Positions 1-9,645 are shown, numbered from the stretch's first letter. The stretch: DNA of 41,321 nt from Nitrospinota bacterium (GCA_016217735.1 JACRGQ010000020.1:1-41321), one strand, 5' to 3'. Program-made: numbers and translations. The notes: a model not told the origin generated them from the sequence alone.

Positions 1-119
1 CGGGAAAACCGAAAAAAGTGGCCCTTATCGCCGTCATGCGGAAACTGCTGCACATCGCCTACGGCATACTTAAAAACAAAACCGCCTTTAACCCGAAATT
101 GCACATGAAAACCGCTTGA
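1..119 (+). CDS. IS110-family transposase, C-terminal end (partial)
   Basis: The window opens inside a reading frame (codons in phase with base 3) that ends at the TGA at 117-119. The 38 visible residues begin GKPKKVALIAVMRKLLHIAY, which is the characteristic C-terminus of IS110/IS1111-family (DEDD) transposases. The catalytic RuvC-like and Tnp domains lie off the window to the left, so intactness cannot be judged. The bases after the stop (about 120-145, GCGCAAGACCGTATCTACC) resemble the short non-coding right end usual in this family. These elements lack typical terminal inverted repeats, so the exact end cannot be set. The assignment rests on the short C-terminal signature only. Confidence 0.75.
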   Translation, partial: GKPKKVALIAVMRKLLHIAYGILKNKTAFNPKLHMKTA

Positions 120-383
120 CGCGCAAGACCGTATCTACCAAAAAAACCGGGGGAAATAGCCAAATCCCCTTGAAGCGGACTTCCAGCCCGGTTTGGTCAT
201 TTCAATTCCGGACCTCAATTTTTATCAGGACAACGGCTATTACTTTAACCCCACCTCCCGCTATAGCGGGTTTCCGCAGCGGTTCGTGCTCGGCTGGCTC
301 CGCGATGCTTCGCCGCCGCATATTTATTCCGCCGCTCCCTCAATCCTCCCCTCAAATGAGGGGAGGAAGCTTCGGAATCCGGA
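120..383. other. Intergenic region: IS right end and hairpins
   Basis: No gene is seen here. The first ~25 bases are probably the IS110 right end. A 14-bp palindrome (CCCGCTATAGCGGG, 257-270) is followed by TTT on the plus strand. A second hairpin with a 10-bp stem lies at 345-366. The codon usage of the short frames here does not resemble that of the neighbouring genes. Confidence 0.5.
345..366 (-). terminator. Hairpin downstream of the histidine kinase gene
   Basis: A perfect inverted repeat CCTCCCCTCA-AA-TGAGGGGAGG starts 18 bases beyond the stop codon of the minus-strand kinase gene. There is no clear U-run after it on the minus strand, so it is either a weak terminator or a 3'-end stabilising hairpin. 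Confidence 0.4.
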
Positions 384-1499
384 TTAGCGCCCCAAGGGAA
401 GCGCGAAATGGAGGCTTGTCCCCCGCCCCGGCGCGCTTTCGGCCCATATCCGCCCGCCGTGCATCTCGATAATGTGCTTTGTGATGGAAAGCCCCAGGCC
501 GGATCCATGCTCCCCCGCCGTGGGCCGGGATGAAAGCTTGGCGAATTTCCCAAAAAGCTTCGGCAACTCTTCCGGGGGGATGCCGACGCCGCTGTCGGCC
601 ACGGTGACGATGCACTCCCCCGCTTCCGCCTTGCACGAGACCGCCACGGCGCCTCCCTTCGGGGTGAATTTTATGGCGTTGCCGGCGAGATTGGAGAGCA
701 CCCGCAAAATTTTCCCTTCGTCCGCCATCAGCGCCTCCGGACACCCTTTCGCGCATGAAAGGGCGATTTCCTTCTCCTTCGCGGTGTAGAGCATCGACTC
801 GCATGTCTCCGCCAGCAGGCTGTCCATCACCACCGGGGTTTTGCGCGGCTCGTCCTTGCCGGTTTCGATACGGGCGAGGTCCAAAAGGTCGTTCACCAGT
901 TTGAGCTGCCGCTTGCCGGCCCGCACGATAATATTCAGGTGATGTTTTTGGGTGTCGTTGAGCGGGCCGGTATCCTCACGCTGGAGCTCATCGGCGAACC
1001 CAAGAATGGCGGTGAGCGGTGTGCGGATGTCGTGCGAGGCGATATTCAGAAAATCGTCCTTGAGCGCCATCAGCCGCAGCAATTGTTCGTTCGCCTCGTG
1101 AAGCCCCTTTTCCAGCGCGCGCTGCCGCAGGGCGCTCCGGATGCGGGCCAACGCCTCCTCCATTTTCACCGGTTTGGTGATGTAGTCGTCGGCGCCGGCG
1201 TCCAGGCCCGCCTTGATGTCGCTTTGCCCGGACTTGGCGGTGACCATGATGACCGGGATAAGCCGCCCTTTGGCGGTGGCCTTTATCGCGGCGGCGGCTT
1301 CCACGCCGCTCATCCCCGGCATCATCCAGTCCATCAGAATCACGTCGATGTCGTTTTGCGCCGCCGCCGCCAGCGCCGCCGCGCCGCCGGAGGCCCCGAT
1401 CACGGTATAGCCCGCCTTGGCCAGCGGACGCTTAAAAACGATGATGTTGCTCTCTTCGTCGTCCACCACGAGGATCAGCGGTTTGTCTTCCAGCGTCAT
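384..1499 (-). CDS. Response regulator receiver / sensor histidine kinase hybrid
   Basis: A 371-aa cytoplasmic two-component protein with an N-terminal receiver and a C-terminal kinase. The receiver (about 8-125) has the acidic pair D14/D15 in VVDDEE, phospho-acceptor D57 in LMDWMMP and K110 in YITKPV. The HisKA domain carries H157 in the H-box ASHDIRTPL. The HATPase domain has the N-box NLAGNAIKF (271-279), the G1 box DSGVGIPP and the G2 box GSGLGL. All catalytic residues are present. There is no transmembrane segment or sensory domain, so input probably comes by phosphotransfer into the receiver or from a partner. It starts at ATG 1499 with GGGGGACG just upstream. It stands alone, divergent from hisA; its partner regulator is not in the window. 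Confidence 0.9.
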   Translation of the reverse strand: MTLEDKPLILVVDDEESNIIVFKRPLAKAGYTVIGASGGAAALAAAAQNDIDVILMDWMMPGMSGVEAAAAIKATAKGRLIPVIMVTAKSGQSDIKAGLDAGADDYITKPVKMEEALARIRSALRQRALEKGLHEANEQLLRLMALKDDFLNIASHDIRTPLTAILGFADELQREDTGPLNDTQKHHLNIIVRAGKRQLKLVNDLLDLARIETGKDEPRKTPVVMDSLLAETCESMLYTAKEKEIALSCAKGCPEALMADEGKILRVLSNLAGNAIKFTPKGGAVAVSCKAEAGECIVTVADSGVGIPPEELPKLFGKFAKLSSRPTAGEHGSGLGLSITKHIIEMHGGRIWAESAPGRGTSLHFALPLGR

Positions 1500-1609
1500 C
1501 GTCCCCCCGCCATAAAAATCCGTATCGCCATCGCCGAGTTGAAATATATTCTATGGGACGCATGAGAAAATGTGAATAAAAATAACCTTCAATGAAGTAA
1601 ACTTGAGCA

Positions 1610-2331
1610 ATGATAATCATTCCGGCCATCGACATCAAGGGGGGGCGCTGCGTCCGCCTGATCCAGGGGGAAATGGACAAAGAGACGGTGTACAACACCG
1701 ACCCGGTGGCCCAGGCAAAAATATGGGAAAACGCGGGAGCTTCGGTCATCCATCTCGTCGATCTTGACGGCGCAATTGAGGGAAAACCCAAGAACGGCCC
1801 GCTCATACGCCGCATCTGCGAAAGCGTGAAATGCCCCGTCCAGATCGGCGGCGGCATCCGCGGCCGCACCGCGGCCGACAACTATTTCGACGCGGGAGTG
1901 GAGCGGATCGTGCTCGGCACCCTGCTGCTGAAAGACCCCGTGGAATCCGAAAAAATCGCGCGCGCCCACCCGGGAAAAGTGCTGGCCGGCATCGACGCCA
2001 AGAACGGCATGGCCACCGGCGACGGCTGGACCTCCACCAGCGGCACCACCGCCCTGGAACTGGCGGAGCGGATGGAAATGTGGCCCATCGCCGGAATCGT
2101 TTTCACCGACATCGCGCGCGACGGCATGATGCAAGGGGCGAATATCGACGCCATCCGCGGGATGGCCCGCGCTTCGCGCCTGCCGCTCGTCGCCAGCGGC
2201 GGGGTCTCCTCCCGCGCCGATCTGGCGGCTCTCGCCGCCATTCCGGAAGTGTGGGGAGCGATCATCGGCAAGGCGCTCTACACCGGCGCCATAGACCTCG
2301 CCGCCGCCATACGGGAATTTGAAAAGGGAAT

Positions 2332-2335
<4 letters not shown>
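1610..2335 (+). CDS. hisA: ProFAR isomerase (HisA)
   Basis: 1-(5-phosphoribosyl)-5-[(5-phosphoribosylamino)methylideneamino]imidazole-4-carboxamide isomerase, the fourth step of histidine biosynthesis. The 241 residues match the usual family length for a (beta/alpha)8 barrel. The N-terminal IPAIDIKGG carries catalytic base D8, and D129 in GIDAKNG is the expected second catalytic aspartate. Two phosphate-binding loops are visible (QIGGGIR near 79-84, ASGGVSS near the C-terminus). The start is ATG 1610; the ribosome-binding site is weak. The stop overlaps the hisF start (ATGA at 2332-2335), implying translational coupling in hisA-hisF-hisIE. Confidence 0.97.
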
Positions 2336-3089
<754 letters not shown>

Positions 3090-3093
<4 letters not shown>

Positions 3094-3722
3094 GCGGTAT
3101 TGAACTGAAATTCGACGGGCGGGGGCTGATCCCCGCCATTGTGCGGGACGACGCCACCGGCGCGGTGTTGATGATGGCATGGATGAACGCCGAAACGCTG
3201 CGGCTGACGCGCGAGACCGGCTACACCCACTTCTGGTCCCGCTCGCGTGGCGAAATATGGAAAAAAGGGGATACCAGCGGCAACGTGCAAAAGGTGAAAA
3301 AAATCCTGTACGACTGCGATTTGGATACGCTTCTTGTCAGCGTCACGCCGGCCGGCCCCGCCTGCCACACCGGCGCGGTGAGCTGTTTCTTCACCGAATT
3401 GAAAAAGGACGATGCCGTCAAAGAACCGCCCCCCCCCGCCGACGAACGGATCATCGAGCGGCTGTACCAGATCATCCAACAGCGCAAAACGGAACGCCCC
3501 GAGGGGAGCTACGTGGCAAAGCTGTTCGACAAGGGGGAAAACACCATCCTCAAGAAGATCGGCGAAGAAGGGACGGAGTTCGTGATGGCCTGCCAAAAAA
3601 AAGACGCCAAAGAGGCGGTGTACGAGGCGGCCGACCTCTGGTTCCATATGCTGGTGGCGCTGGCGAATATCGGCGTGGCGCCGGACGCCGTGTTTGAAGA
3701 GTTGAAGCGGCGGTTCAAGTAA
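3090..3722 (+). CDS. hisIE: Bifunctional PRA-CH / PRA-PH (HisIE)
   Basis: A fusion of phosphoribosyl-AMP cyclohydrolase (HisI, about 1-115) and phosphoribosyl-ATP pyrophosphatase (HisE, about 122-210), the second and third steps of histidine biosynthesis. HisI shows [16 protein letters not shown], the metal-binding DCDLD and the zinc-binding CHTGAVSCF. HisE shows [12 protein letters not shown], then [13 protein letters not shown] and [12 protein letters not shown], the acidic helices of the MazG-like fold. The two are joined by a proline-rich linker (EPPPPADE). The ATG at 3090 overlaps the hisF stop (ATGA) and gives 210 aa, a normal HisIE length. It is the last gene of the his operon and is followed by a strong terminator. 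Confidence 0.96.
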
Positions 3723-3738
3723 CGCTCAAACGAAAAAA

Positions 3739-3769
3739 AAAAGCGGTTCGCCAAAGGCGAACCGCTTTT
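3739..3769. terminator. Bidirectional Rho-independent terminator
   Basis: A 14-bp stem (AAAAGCGGTTCGCC / GGCGAACCGCTTTT) with an AAA loop. It is preceded by an A-run and followed by a T-run, so it can terminate both the plus-strand his operon and the minus-strand lipoprotein gene converging on it. Confidence 0.93.
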
Positions 3770-3787
3770 TCTTTTTACGCGGGATAA

Positions 3788-4159
3788 TTAAATGGTGGTG
3801 GTATTGATATTTTCCTGGTTGCAGGCTTTGTCGTAGGAAAAATACCTGACCGTCTCACCGGCGGTGCCGGCGTAGGTGAGCCCGGCGACCCACGCGGCGC
3901 CATTGACGGAGTAGTAGGTGTTGCCACATCCGGAGGCGACGGTGGTGGCGCCTGAAATGACGGTGGCGGTGTCGGCACAGGTAAACGTGAGGGTTGTGCC
4001 GGATTTGGCCACGGAGGTGGCCGGCGCATTCATATCGCCGGTGCCGGCGGAAGGACAGTTGGACGGGCCGGCATCGCCTTTCGAACCGCAGGCCGCGGCC
4101 AAAGCTATGACGCCCGCTACAGCAAACATAAACATCCAGCTTTTCAGATTCCCCTTCAT
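3788..4159 (-). CDS. Small secreted lipoprotein, unknown function
   Basis: A 123-aa predicted lipoprotein. Starting at ATG 4159, the N-terminus is MKGNLKSWMFMFAVAGVIALAAACGSKG: a short basic region, a hydrophobic helix and a lipobox ending at the acylated Cys. An upstream in-frame ATG at 4180 exists, but GGAGG sits at the right distance from 4159, which decides the start. The mature part is Ser/Thr/Ala-rich with four further cysteines (NCPSAG, FTCADT, SGCGNT, KACNQ), probably disulphide-forming in the periplasm or outside the cell. No family was recognised. It converges on hisIE and shares its terminator. Confidence 0.75.
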   Translation of the reverse strand: MKGNLKSWMFMFAVAGVIALAAACGSKGDAGPSNCPSAGTGDMNAPATSVAKSGTTLTFTCADTATVISGATTVASGCGNTYYSVNGAAWVAGLTYAGTAGETVRYFSYDKACNQENINTTTI

Positions 4160-4310
4160 GCTCTCGCCTCCATCTTTCAAATATATTTATTTAGTAAAGC
4201 TTCGCTAACTCTACCATAGTATCCGGGCAGTTGAAAGGGGGCCGCGCGGGACACGGCGAATACGCCTCTCCGCTTTTGGCAAGAATCCGGAAACTGAAAT
4301 GAAACACTAC

Positions 4311-4337
4311 AAAATGCGAGGACGAAAATGCCGATAG
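4311..4337 (+). promoter_or_regulatory. Candidate sigma-28 (FliA-type) promoter for cheA
   Basis: GCCGATAG (4330-4337) matches 7 of 8 bases of the sigma-28 -10 consensus GCCGATAA. AAAATGCG lies 11 bases upstream, where TAAAGTTT is expected, and is only a partial match. Transcription would start near 4345, giving a leader of about 78 nt before the cheA ATG. FliA control is common for chemotaxis genes. Other features between 4160 and 4422 were not recognised. Confidence 0.45.
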
Positions 4338-4422
4338 TGTATACTTGTTTGTGGAGTTACGCGGAGAGCGGAAGATTTTCCCCGCTTCACTTGGATGGGC
4401 TTAATTACAAGCAGATAGAGTG

Positions 4423-6549
4423 ATGAAAGAAACAAGCGAGCAGGAAATTTTTAATAACTTCCTCGCCGAGGCCGCCGAGACGCTCCAAAGCCTCGAAAAG
4501 GACCTGCTCCGGCTGGAGCAGAATCCCGACGACCGGGAAACAATCGACAACATCTTCCGCGGCATGCACTCGCTCAAGGGCAACTGCTCCCTCTTCGGCA
4601 TCACCGGCATCAAGATGATGGCGCACTGCCTTGAAAGCCTCATGAGCCGCGTCCGCGACAAGGAGATGGAGGTGAATACCGAAATCACCAATATCGTGCT
4701 GCGCGGCATGGATCATCTGAAAGCGATGTTCGCGGCGCTGCACCGCACGCTGAAGGAAGAACAGCTCACGCCGAAACAGGAAGAATATATCACCGAGCTC
4801 AATGCACTTCTGGAATCCGGGGGCGAGGAGAGGGTAAACGAAAACCTCCGGATCGAGCTGCTGAAATTCCTCAACCGGCCGGAGGTCAAAGAACACCTGG
4901 AGGCCGATGAACCGATGCGCGAACTGCTTGGGGTGATACGGCGGACGGCTCCCAGGCTGTTGGCGGACCGGCGCACCAGCGTGGGGGATCCGCTATTGTG
5001 CGAAGGGATGGACGTATCACGCGAGTACTATAGCGTGCTGGGGATACTGGCCGATGTGGAAACCGGCAAAATGAGCGAAAACTACTCCGCCATAGTTTTC
5101 GGCGAATTGGAAACGCTGATCGCCAAGCACGGCGAACAGGGGCAGGCCGCGCCGCTTGAACTGCTGCAAAACCTGCGCGACGATCTGGAAATGCTGTACC
5201 ACGACGAAACGGGTTTCGACGACATCCTGGCCCAGATCACCAAAGAGGCATGGGCCAAGTACCGCGCCATGCTCACGCAGATCAAGCCGGAAGCGGCGGC
5301 GAAAGCCGCCGCGCATCCCCAAACCGGCGCGGCGGCCGAAACGGCGGAACACATCCGCGCACGCCAGATAAAGGTGGATCAGGGGGCGCTCGACAAGACC
5401 ATCGACATGGCGGGCGAATTGGTGACCATCTCGGAATTCTTCAACTATCTGCAAACCCAGTTCGCCGAAGGAAACAGGGCGCAGACGATGAACTCGCTTA
5501 AGGATGCCATCAGCTCCCTGCAGGAGCTTTCCGAAACGCTCTCGCGCGACCTGTACGACATCCGTAAAGTGCCCATTGGCGAAGCGCTCCAAAGCCTTCC
5601 CCGCATGGTGCGCGACACCCAGATGGCGCTGGGCAAGCGCGTCCGTCTCGTCATCGAGGGGGAAGACACGGCCGTGGACAAAAGTTTCGTGGCGAAACTG
5701 GAGACCGTGCTGGTTCACATGATCCGCAACAGCATCGACCACGGGCTTGAACCCCCCGATGAGCGCCTCAAAGCCGGCAAGCCGGAGGAGGGAACCATCC
5801 GGCTTATCGCCGCCCCCCAAGGTGGAATGCTTGCCATCACCCTTGTGGACGACGGCCGAGGAATCGACCCCGCGAAAATCCGCCGCATACTGGTGGCCAA
5901 AGGGCTCATGAATCAGGCCGAGGCGAACGCGCTGCCTGAAAAAGAACTGCTGGATAACATATTCGCCCCCGGATTCAGCAGCGCCGAACAGGTGACCGAG
6001 ACATCGGGCCGCGGCGTGGGAATGGACGTGGTGGTCTCGACAGTGCAGGACATGGGCGGAACCATAAAGCTGGACAACCAGCACGGCAAAGGGCTGACGG
6101 TGAAAATAACCATTCCCTTCACCCAGACCACCCTCATCCAAAAAGGGCTGGCCGTGGCTGTTGGAAAAAGCGTGTTCCTCATCCCGGTGGAATCGGTTCT
6201 TGAATCGTTCCGCCCCAATAAGGCGGACATCTATTCGGTTGAGAAAAACGCCGAGGTTATCAACCGGCGCGGCGAGATTGTGCGGCTGGTGCGGTTGCAC
6301 AACCTGTTCGGCATCAACGGCAAGGCTGAAAATCCCGAAGACGGGATTTTGGTGATGGTTCAGCGGAAAAAGACCAAAGCCTGCTTTTTGGTGGATTATG
6401 TAATCGGCCAACGGCAGATCATTTACAAGCCGCTCGGCGTGAGAACGCTGCGCCGTCCATCCCCCTTTGAAGGGGTTTCAGTATATGATGGCAGCAGGCT
6501 TGCCATGATCCTGAATATCCAAGGGGTCGTGGAACAATCCTCCAACTAG
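4423..6549 (+). CDS. cheA: Chemotaxis histidine kinase CheA
   Basis: A 708-aa CheA, the kinase that phosphorylates CheY and CheB in response to chemoreceptors. The order is: Hpt domain (about 1-105) with phospho-acceptor H49 in FRGMHSLKG; an atypical helical segment (about 130-285) where the P2 CheY-binding domain would normally be; a dimerisation domain (about 313-375, IKVDQGALDKTIDMAGELV); an HATPase domain with N-box HMIRNSIDHGLEPP (near 430), DDGRGID (near 476) and SGRGVGMDVV; and a C-terminal CheW-like domain (about 570-700). All catalytic motifs are intact. ATG 4423 is preferred over the adjacent GTG 4420; the ribosome-binding site is weak. It is followed after 16 bases by the cheD fusion. 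Confidence 0.95.
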   Translation: MKETSEQEIFNNFLAEAAETLQSLEKDLLRLEQNPDDRETIDNIFRGMHSLKGNCSLFGITGIKMMAHCLESLMSRVRDKEMEVNTEITNIVLRGMDHLKAMFAALHRTLKEEQLTPKQEEYITELNALLESGGEERVNENLRIELLKFLNRPEVKEHLEADEPMRELLGVIRRTAPRLLADRRTSVGDPLLCEGMDVSREYYSVLGILADVETGKMSENYSAIVFGELETLIAKHGEQGQAAPLELLQNLRDDLEMLYHDETGFDDILAQITKEAWAKYRAMLTQIKPEAAAKAAAHPQTGAAAETAEHIRARQIKVDQGALDKTIDMAGELVTISEFFNYLQTQFAEGNRAQTMNSLKDAISSLQELSETLSRDLYDIRKVPIGEALQSLPRMVRDTQMALGKRVRLVIEGEDTAVDKSFVAKLETVLVHMIRNSIDHGLEPPDERLKAGKPEEGTIRLIAAPQGGMLAITLVDDGRGIDPAKIRRILVAKGLMNQAEANALPEKELLDNIFAPGFSSAEQVTETSGRGVGMDVVVSTVQDMGGTIKLDNQHGKGLTVKITIPFTQTTLIQKGLAVAVGKSVFLIPVESVLESFRPNKADIYSVEKNAEVINRRGEIVRLVRLHNLFGINGKAENPEDGILVMVQRKKTKACFLVDYVIGQRQIIYKPLGVRTLRRPSPFEGVSVYDGSRLAMILNIQGVVEQSSN

Positions 6550-6565
6550 GAAAAGACGAAACGAT

Positions 6566-7507
6566 ATGGAAGAAAAACGGATATTTGTCCTTCCCGGTGA
6601 AATGGCGGTATCGCGCCAGCCGGCCGTCATCGCCACCCTGCTTGGGTCGTGCGTGGCCATATGCCTCTATAACACCAAGCTCAAAGCGGGCGGCATGAAC
6701 CACTATATGCTCCCCACCGGCCTGAAAACCGAGGAGATGAAGGGAAAATACGGCGACTACGCCATCGACAAGCTGGTGGAGATGATGCTGAGGCTCGACA
6801 CCGACAAAGGAAACCTCGCGGCCAAGGTGTACGGCGGCGGCGCGGTGGTGGGACACTTGAGCGCCGGCGTCGGCATTGGCGAGAAGAACATCGAGACCGC
6901 CCGCGCCATGCTGGCCAGCCACGGCATCAAGGTGCTCACGATGGACACGGGCGGCGTGAACGGCCGCAAAATATTCTTCAACACATCCACGGGCAACGTG
7001 GAGATGCGGCTCATCGAAAAATCCGAGATGACCAAGCAGCTGGAAGAAAAGAAAAAGGACATGATCGGGCGCAAGATCCGCGTCATGGTGGTGGACGATT
7101 CCCCCACCATCCGCCAAATCATCACCAAGGCGATTTCGGCCGACCCGGAAATCCACGTGGTGGGCGAAGCGGGCGATCCCTACGAAGCCCGCAGCCTGAT
7201 GCTGGAAATCAACCCGGACGTGCTGACGCTCGACATCATCATGCCGAAAATGGACGGCGTCACCTTCCTGAAAAAACTGATGCTGCACATGCCCCTGCCG
7301 GTCATCGTGGTCAGTTCCGTCGCGCAAAAAGGGAGCAATCAGCGGATGCGCGCGCAGGAGATCGGCGCATTCGACGTCATCGACAAAGAAGACCTGAAGA
7401 TGTACCAGGGATTGGCGACCGCCACCCAAATATTGACCAGCAAAATAAAACTGGCCGCCGTGGCCCACGTCAAAAAACGCACCGCCGGGGAAATCGGGCA
7501 TATTTAG
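6566..7507 (+). CDS. CheD deamidase fused to a CheB-like receiver domain
   Basis: A 313-aa fusion. Residues 1-158 are CheD, the chemoreceptor glutamine deamidase: nucleophile C29 in LLGSCVAICLYN, H46 in GGMNHYMLP, and the family signature GGVNGRKIFFNTSTGNV near 129-145. A charged linker (EEKKKDMIGRK) leads to a receiver (about 170-290) with acidic pair D177/D178 in MVVDDSPTIRQ, acceptor D223 in LTLDIIMPKMDG and PLPVIVVSS, all closest to CheB receivers. The protein then stops where CheB would enter its methylesterase domain; no GASTGG-type motif follows in any frame before the convergent gene. The receiver may let CheA phosphorylation control deamidation. It sits 16 nt after cheA with AGGAAAAG upstream. 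Confidence 0.9.
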   Translation: MEEKRIFVLPGEMAVSRQPAVIATLLGSCVAICLYNTKLKAGGMNHYMLPTGLKTEEMKGKYGDYAIDKLVEMMLRLDTDKGNLAAKVYGGGAVVGHLSAGVGIGEKNIETARAMLASHGIKVLTMDTGGVNGRKIFFNTSTGNVEMRLIEKSEMTKQLEEKKKDMIGRKIRVMVVDDSPTIRQIITKAISADPEIHVVGEAGDPYEARSLMLEINPDVLTLDIIMPKMDGVTFLKKLMLHMPLPVIVVSSVAQKGSNQRMRAQEIGAFDVIDKEDLKMYQGLATATQILTSKIKLAAVAHVKKRTAGEIGHI

Positions 7508-7581
7508 ATTGGAAATAACCGCCCTCCCCCGCAAATGCGCGGCCCGCCGGGCGAATATCCAGGCGGCACGGGGCAAACAGG

Positions 7582-9480
7582 CTATATAAACTCTTTCGCT
7601 TCCTGTTGTACGGTGAGCATGGAGCGGTTCACCAGGTCTATGGCCTCGGGGGATTTTAGGCCGAACGCCTTGGAGAAGTACGATTTCGATTTGTTAAGAA
7701 TGTAAAAAACGCTATGCGCCGGATTGCTGATCACTTTGTCGAGCGCGCTTTCACGCGCCGCTTTGGGCTCCAAGGTATCCACATAAAGGCCAAAAACGTC
7801 TTTCACCTCCGTGCCATCGCGCATTTTGACGGTGCGGCGGTACATCTCCCCCAAATCCACCTTGTCAAAAAAATCGACCGGCTTGGCCCCGTCACGCCCG
7901 TGCTTGCTCAACAGTGACGCGAATTCCCCGTATGCCTCGGACGGTATCACCACCACGCCCCCCAAGGCGTTAATGCTGATGAGCTGCTGTTCGCCGGTCA
8001 CCCACGCCTTGGCAAACTCGCGCTGCAACGGGAATAACACGCCCATCGCCACCACCTTGGGCCAGAGAAATTCCTTGACCAGTTCGTTGGGGGGGAGCTT
8101 GGCGATGCGGAGTTCATTTTCCCGTTCCGCCCGTTTTTGAGCCCGTTCGAATTCGATGTCCGCCTTGAAATCGCCGAACCGGAGCTGTACGCCGGGATGA
8201 ATGAGGCCGCAGACGGCGTTGAGGAATTTTTCGCGCACACCGTTGAACTGGGGCGGTATCTTCCCCTCGAACAGGTCGTGGATTTCCTCGTGGGTGATAT
8301 TCTGCGCGCGGCGGCCCATCATGTATTCGAACATCGCCAGGCGGAAATGCTCCTCGATCACCCCCTGTGTTTTTCGATCCTTGCCGCTGGATATTTCCTG
8401 CAACTCGTTTTGCACCCAGCGGGGAAGCATGGTTTTAGCGAGGCGGGGGTCTTCCTGCGCGATCTCGATCATCTCGTGGTCGCGCGGGATGTACTTGTTG
8501 AAGTAGTGGTGGGTGGTGGCCGGAGCCAGCTTCTGGATGAAAAATGTCTTCCTGCTGAAGGCGTCGAACCGGGCGTTAATGATGTTGGCCAGCGGGTGCT
8601 TCTCCGGAATCGCCTTGAAAGATGAAATCGGAACGGCGGTTTCGCGCGATGCGGTTTCGGCGGCCGCCTTGGTTTCGGCGGCGCGGCGGCGCGCGGCCAT
8701 CTCCTCCACGAAGATGTCGCGCAGGCGCGCCTGCTCTTCGAAGCTGATCAGGCGATTATCCTCAAAGAGATGCTTGACGGCGGGGCCAACCAGGTTTTCA
8801 AGGGGAGTTTCGCGCTGTTGCTGGTGCAGAAAGTGAATCGCGGCCCCCATCATGAGACGAATATCCTTCCCCTGGGCCTTGAGGACGCGAAACAACATCC
8901 CCTGCAGGCGTTGCATGTCCTGCGCGGTGGATATGTTCCCCCTGATGATCGGGATGTTCTCAACGATCGTGGCGGCCAGCACCGGCATAAACAGCGCGAT
9001 GAACTCCCGGCTTTCAACGAAGACGCGGATGTCCGGCGGCAGGAACTCCATCGCTAGGATCGGATACTCGTTAAAGCCGGACTCCTTCGCCCCCTTGCTT
9101 ATTGCCCCCTGCACCAGGTTTTGAAAAAACGAACGCCCCCGCGCCGCCAGCGAAGCGAGCTGTTGATGGCCGCTTTCGCTGATGGTGAAACCGTAGCAGT
9201 CGCCGTTCCAGGTGTTCATGATGACAACGGGAATTTTGGAGTTATTGAAAGAAAAGGCGACCGGTGTCAGTTTCCCCGATTGCGCGTTGCGAACCAGCAA
9301 GTCGAGCATCCGTTTCTGCTCTTCGCTTATCGGATCGGCAAGCCGGATCCCCGCCCCCGCCTCCGAAATGTCCATCAAAACGGTTTTGACCGGTTTCGGG
9401 TCGGGATGCAGGATAAGCTCTCCGGCAAGGCCAAGCCCCTCCAGCAATATGCGTTGATGTTTTCGATAGTGCTTCGTCAT
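7582..9480 (-). CDS. Large protein with N-terminal PilZ domain
   Basis: A 632-aa cytoplasmic protein with no signal peptide or membrane segment. Its first ~100 residues fit a PilZ c-di-GMP-binding domain: the RxxxR motif at 6-10 (RKHQR) and DxSxxG at 37-42 (DISEAG), with beta-strand-like sequence between. The remaining ~500 residues are mostly helical and not recognised; they include an Ala/Arg/Glu-rich charged stretch near 260-285 and a long charged helix around 455-470. The PilZ motifs support c-di-GMP binding; the effector role is unknown. The location next to chemotaxis genes suggests motility or surface behaviour. It starts at ATG 9480 with GCGGAGTT upstream, and it converges with the cheD fusion. 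Confidence 0.7.
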   Translation of the reverse strand: MTKHYRKHQRILLEGLGLAGELILHPDPKPVKTVLMDISEAGAGIRLADPISEEQKRMLDLLVRNAQSGKLTPVAFSFNNSKIPVVIMNTWNGDCYGFTISESGHQQLASLAARGRSFFQNLVQGAISKGAKESGFNEYPILAMEFLPPDIRVFVESREFIALFMPVLAATIVENIPIIRGNISTAQDMQRLQGMLFRVLKAQGKDIRLMMGAAIHFLHQQQRETPLENLVGPAVKHLFEDNRLISFEEQARLRDIFVEEMAARRRAAETKAAAETASRETAVPISSFKAIPEKHPLANIINARFDAFSRKTFFIQKLAPATTHHYFNKYIPRDHEMIEIAQEDPRLAKTMLPRWVQNELQEISSGKDRKTQGVIEEHFRLAMFEYMMGRRAQNITHEEIHDLFEGKIPPQFNGVREKFLNAVCGLIHPGVQLRFGDFKADIEFERAQKRAERENELRIAKLPPNELVKEFLWPKVVAMGVLFPLQREFAKAWVTGEQQLISINALGGVVVIPSEAYGEFASLLSKHGRDGAKPVDFFDKVDLGEMYRRTVKMRDGTEVKDVFGLYVDTLEPKAARESALDKVISNPAHSVFYILNKSKSYFSKAFGLKSPEAIDLVNRSMLTVQQEAKEFI

Positions 9481-9546
9481 AACTCCGCAAAAAAATTAAA
9501 TGGTATTTTATCGTTTCATATCAGGTATCGTTTCGACACGACCTTT

Positions 9547-9552
9547 ATTATA
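9547..9552 (-). promoter_or_regulatory. Candidate -10 element for the PilZ-protein gene
   Basis: Read on the minus strand, a perfect TATAAT lies 67 bases upstream of the start codon in an AT-rich stretch unlike the surrounding GC-rich coding DNA. The -35 region at the matching distance is poor. Confidence 0.35.
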
Positions 9553-9645
9553 TAACACTTATTGGTTATAAAAAGAACTGGTCCCGCGGATGGAGTGGCT
9601 TATTTTTCAACCATTATCATGAATAATCAATGTTATAATCACACA

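Noticed and set aside
5017-6411. Minus-strand 464-codon frame opposite cheA
   Set aside because: A shadow frame; CheA motifs are continuous on the plus strand.
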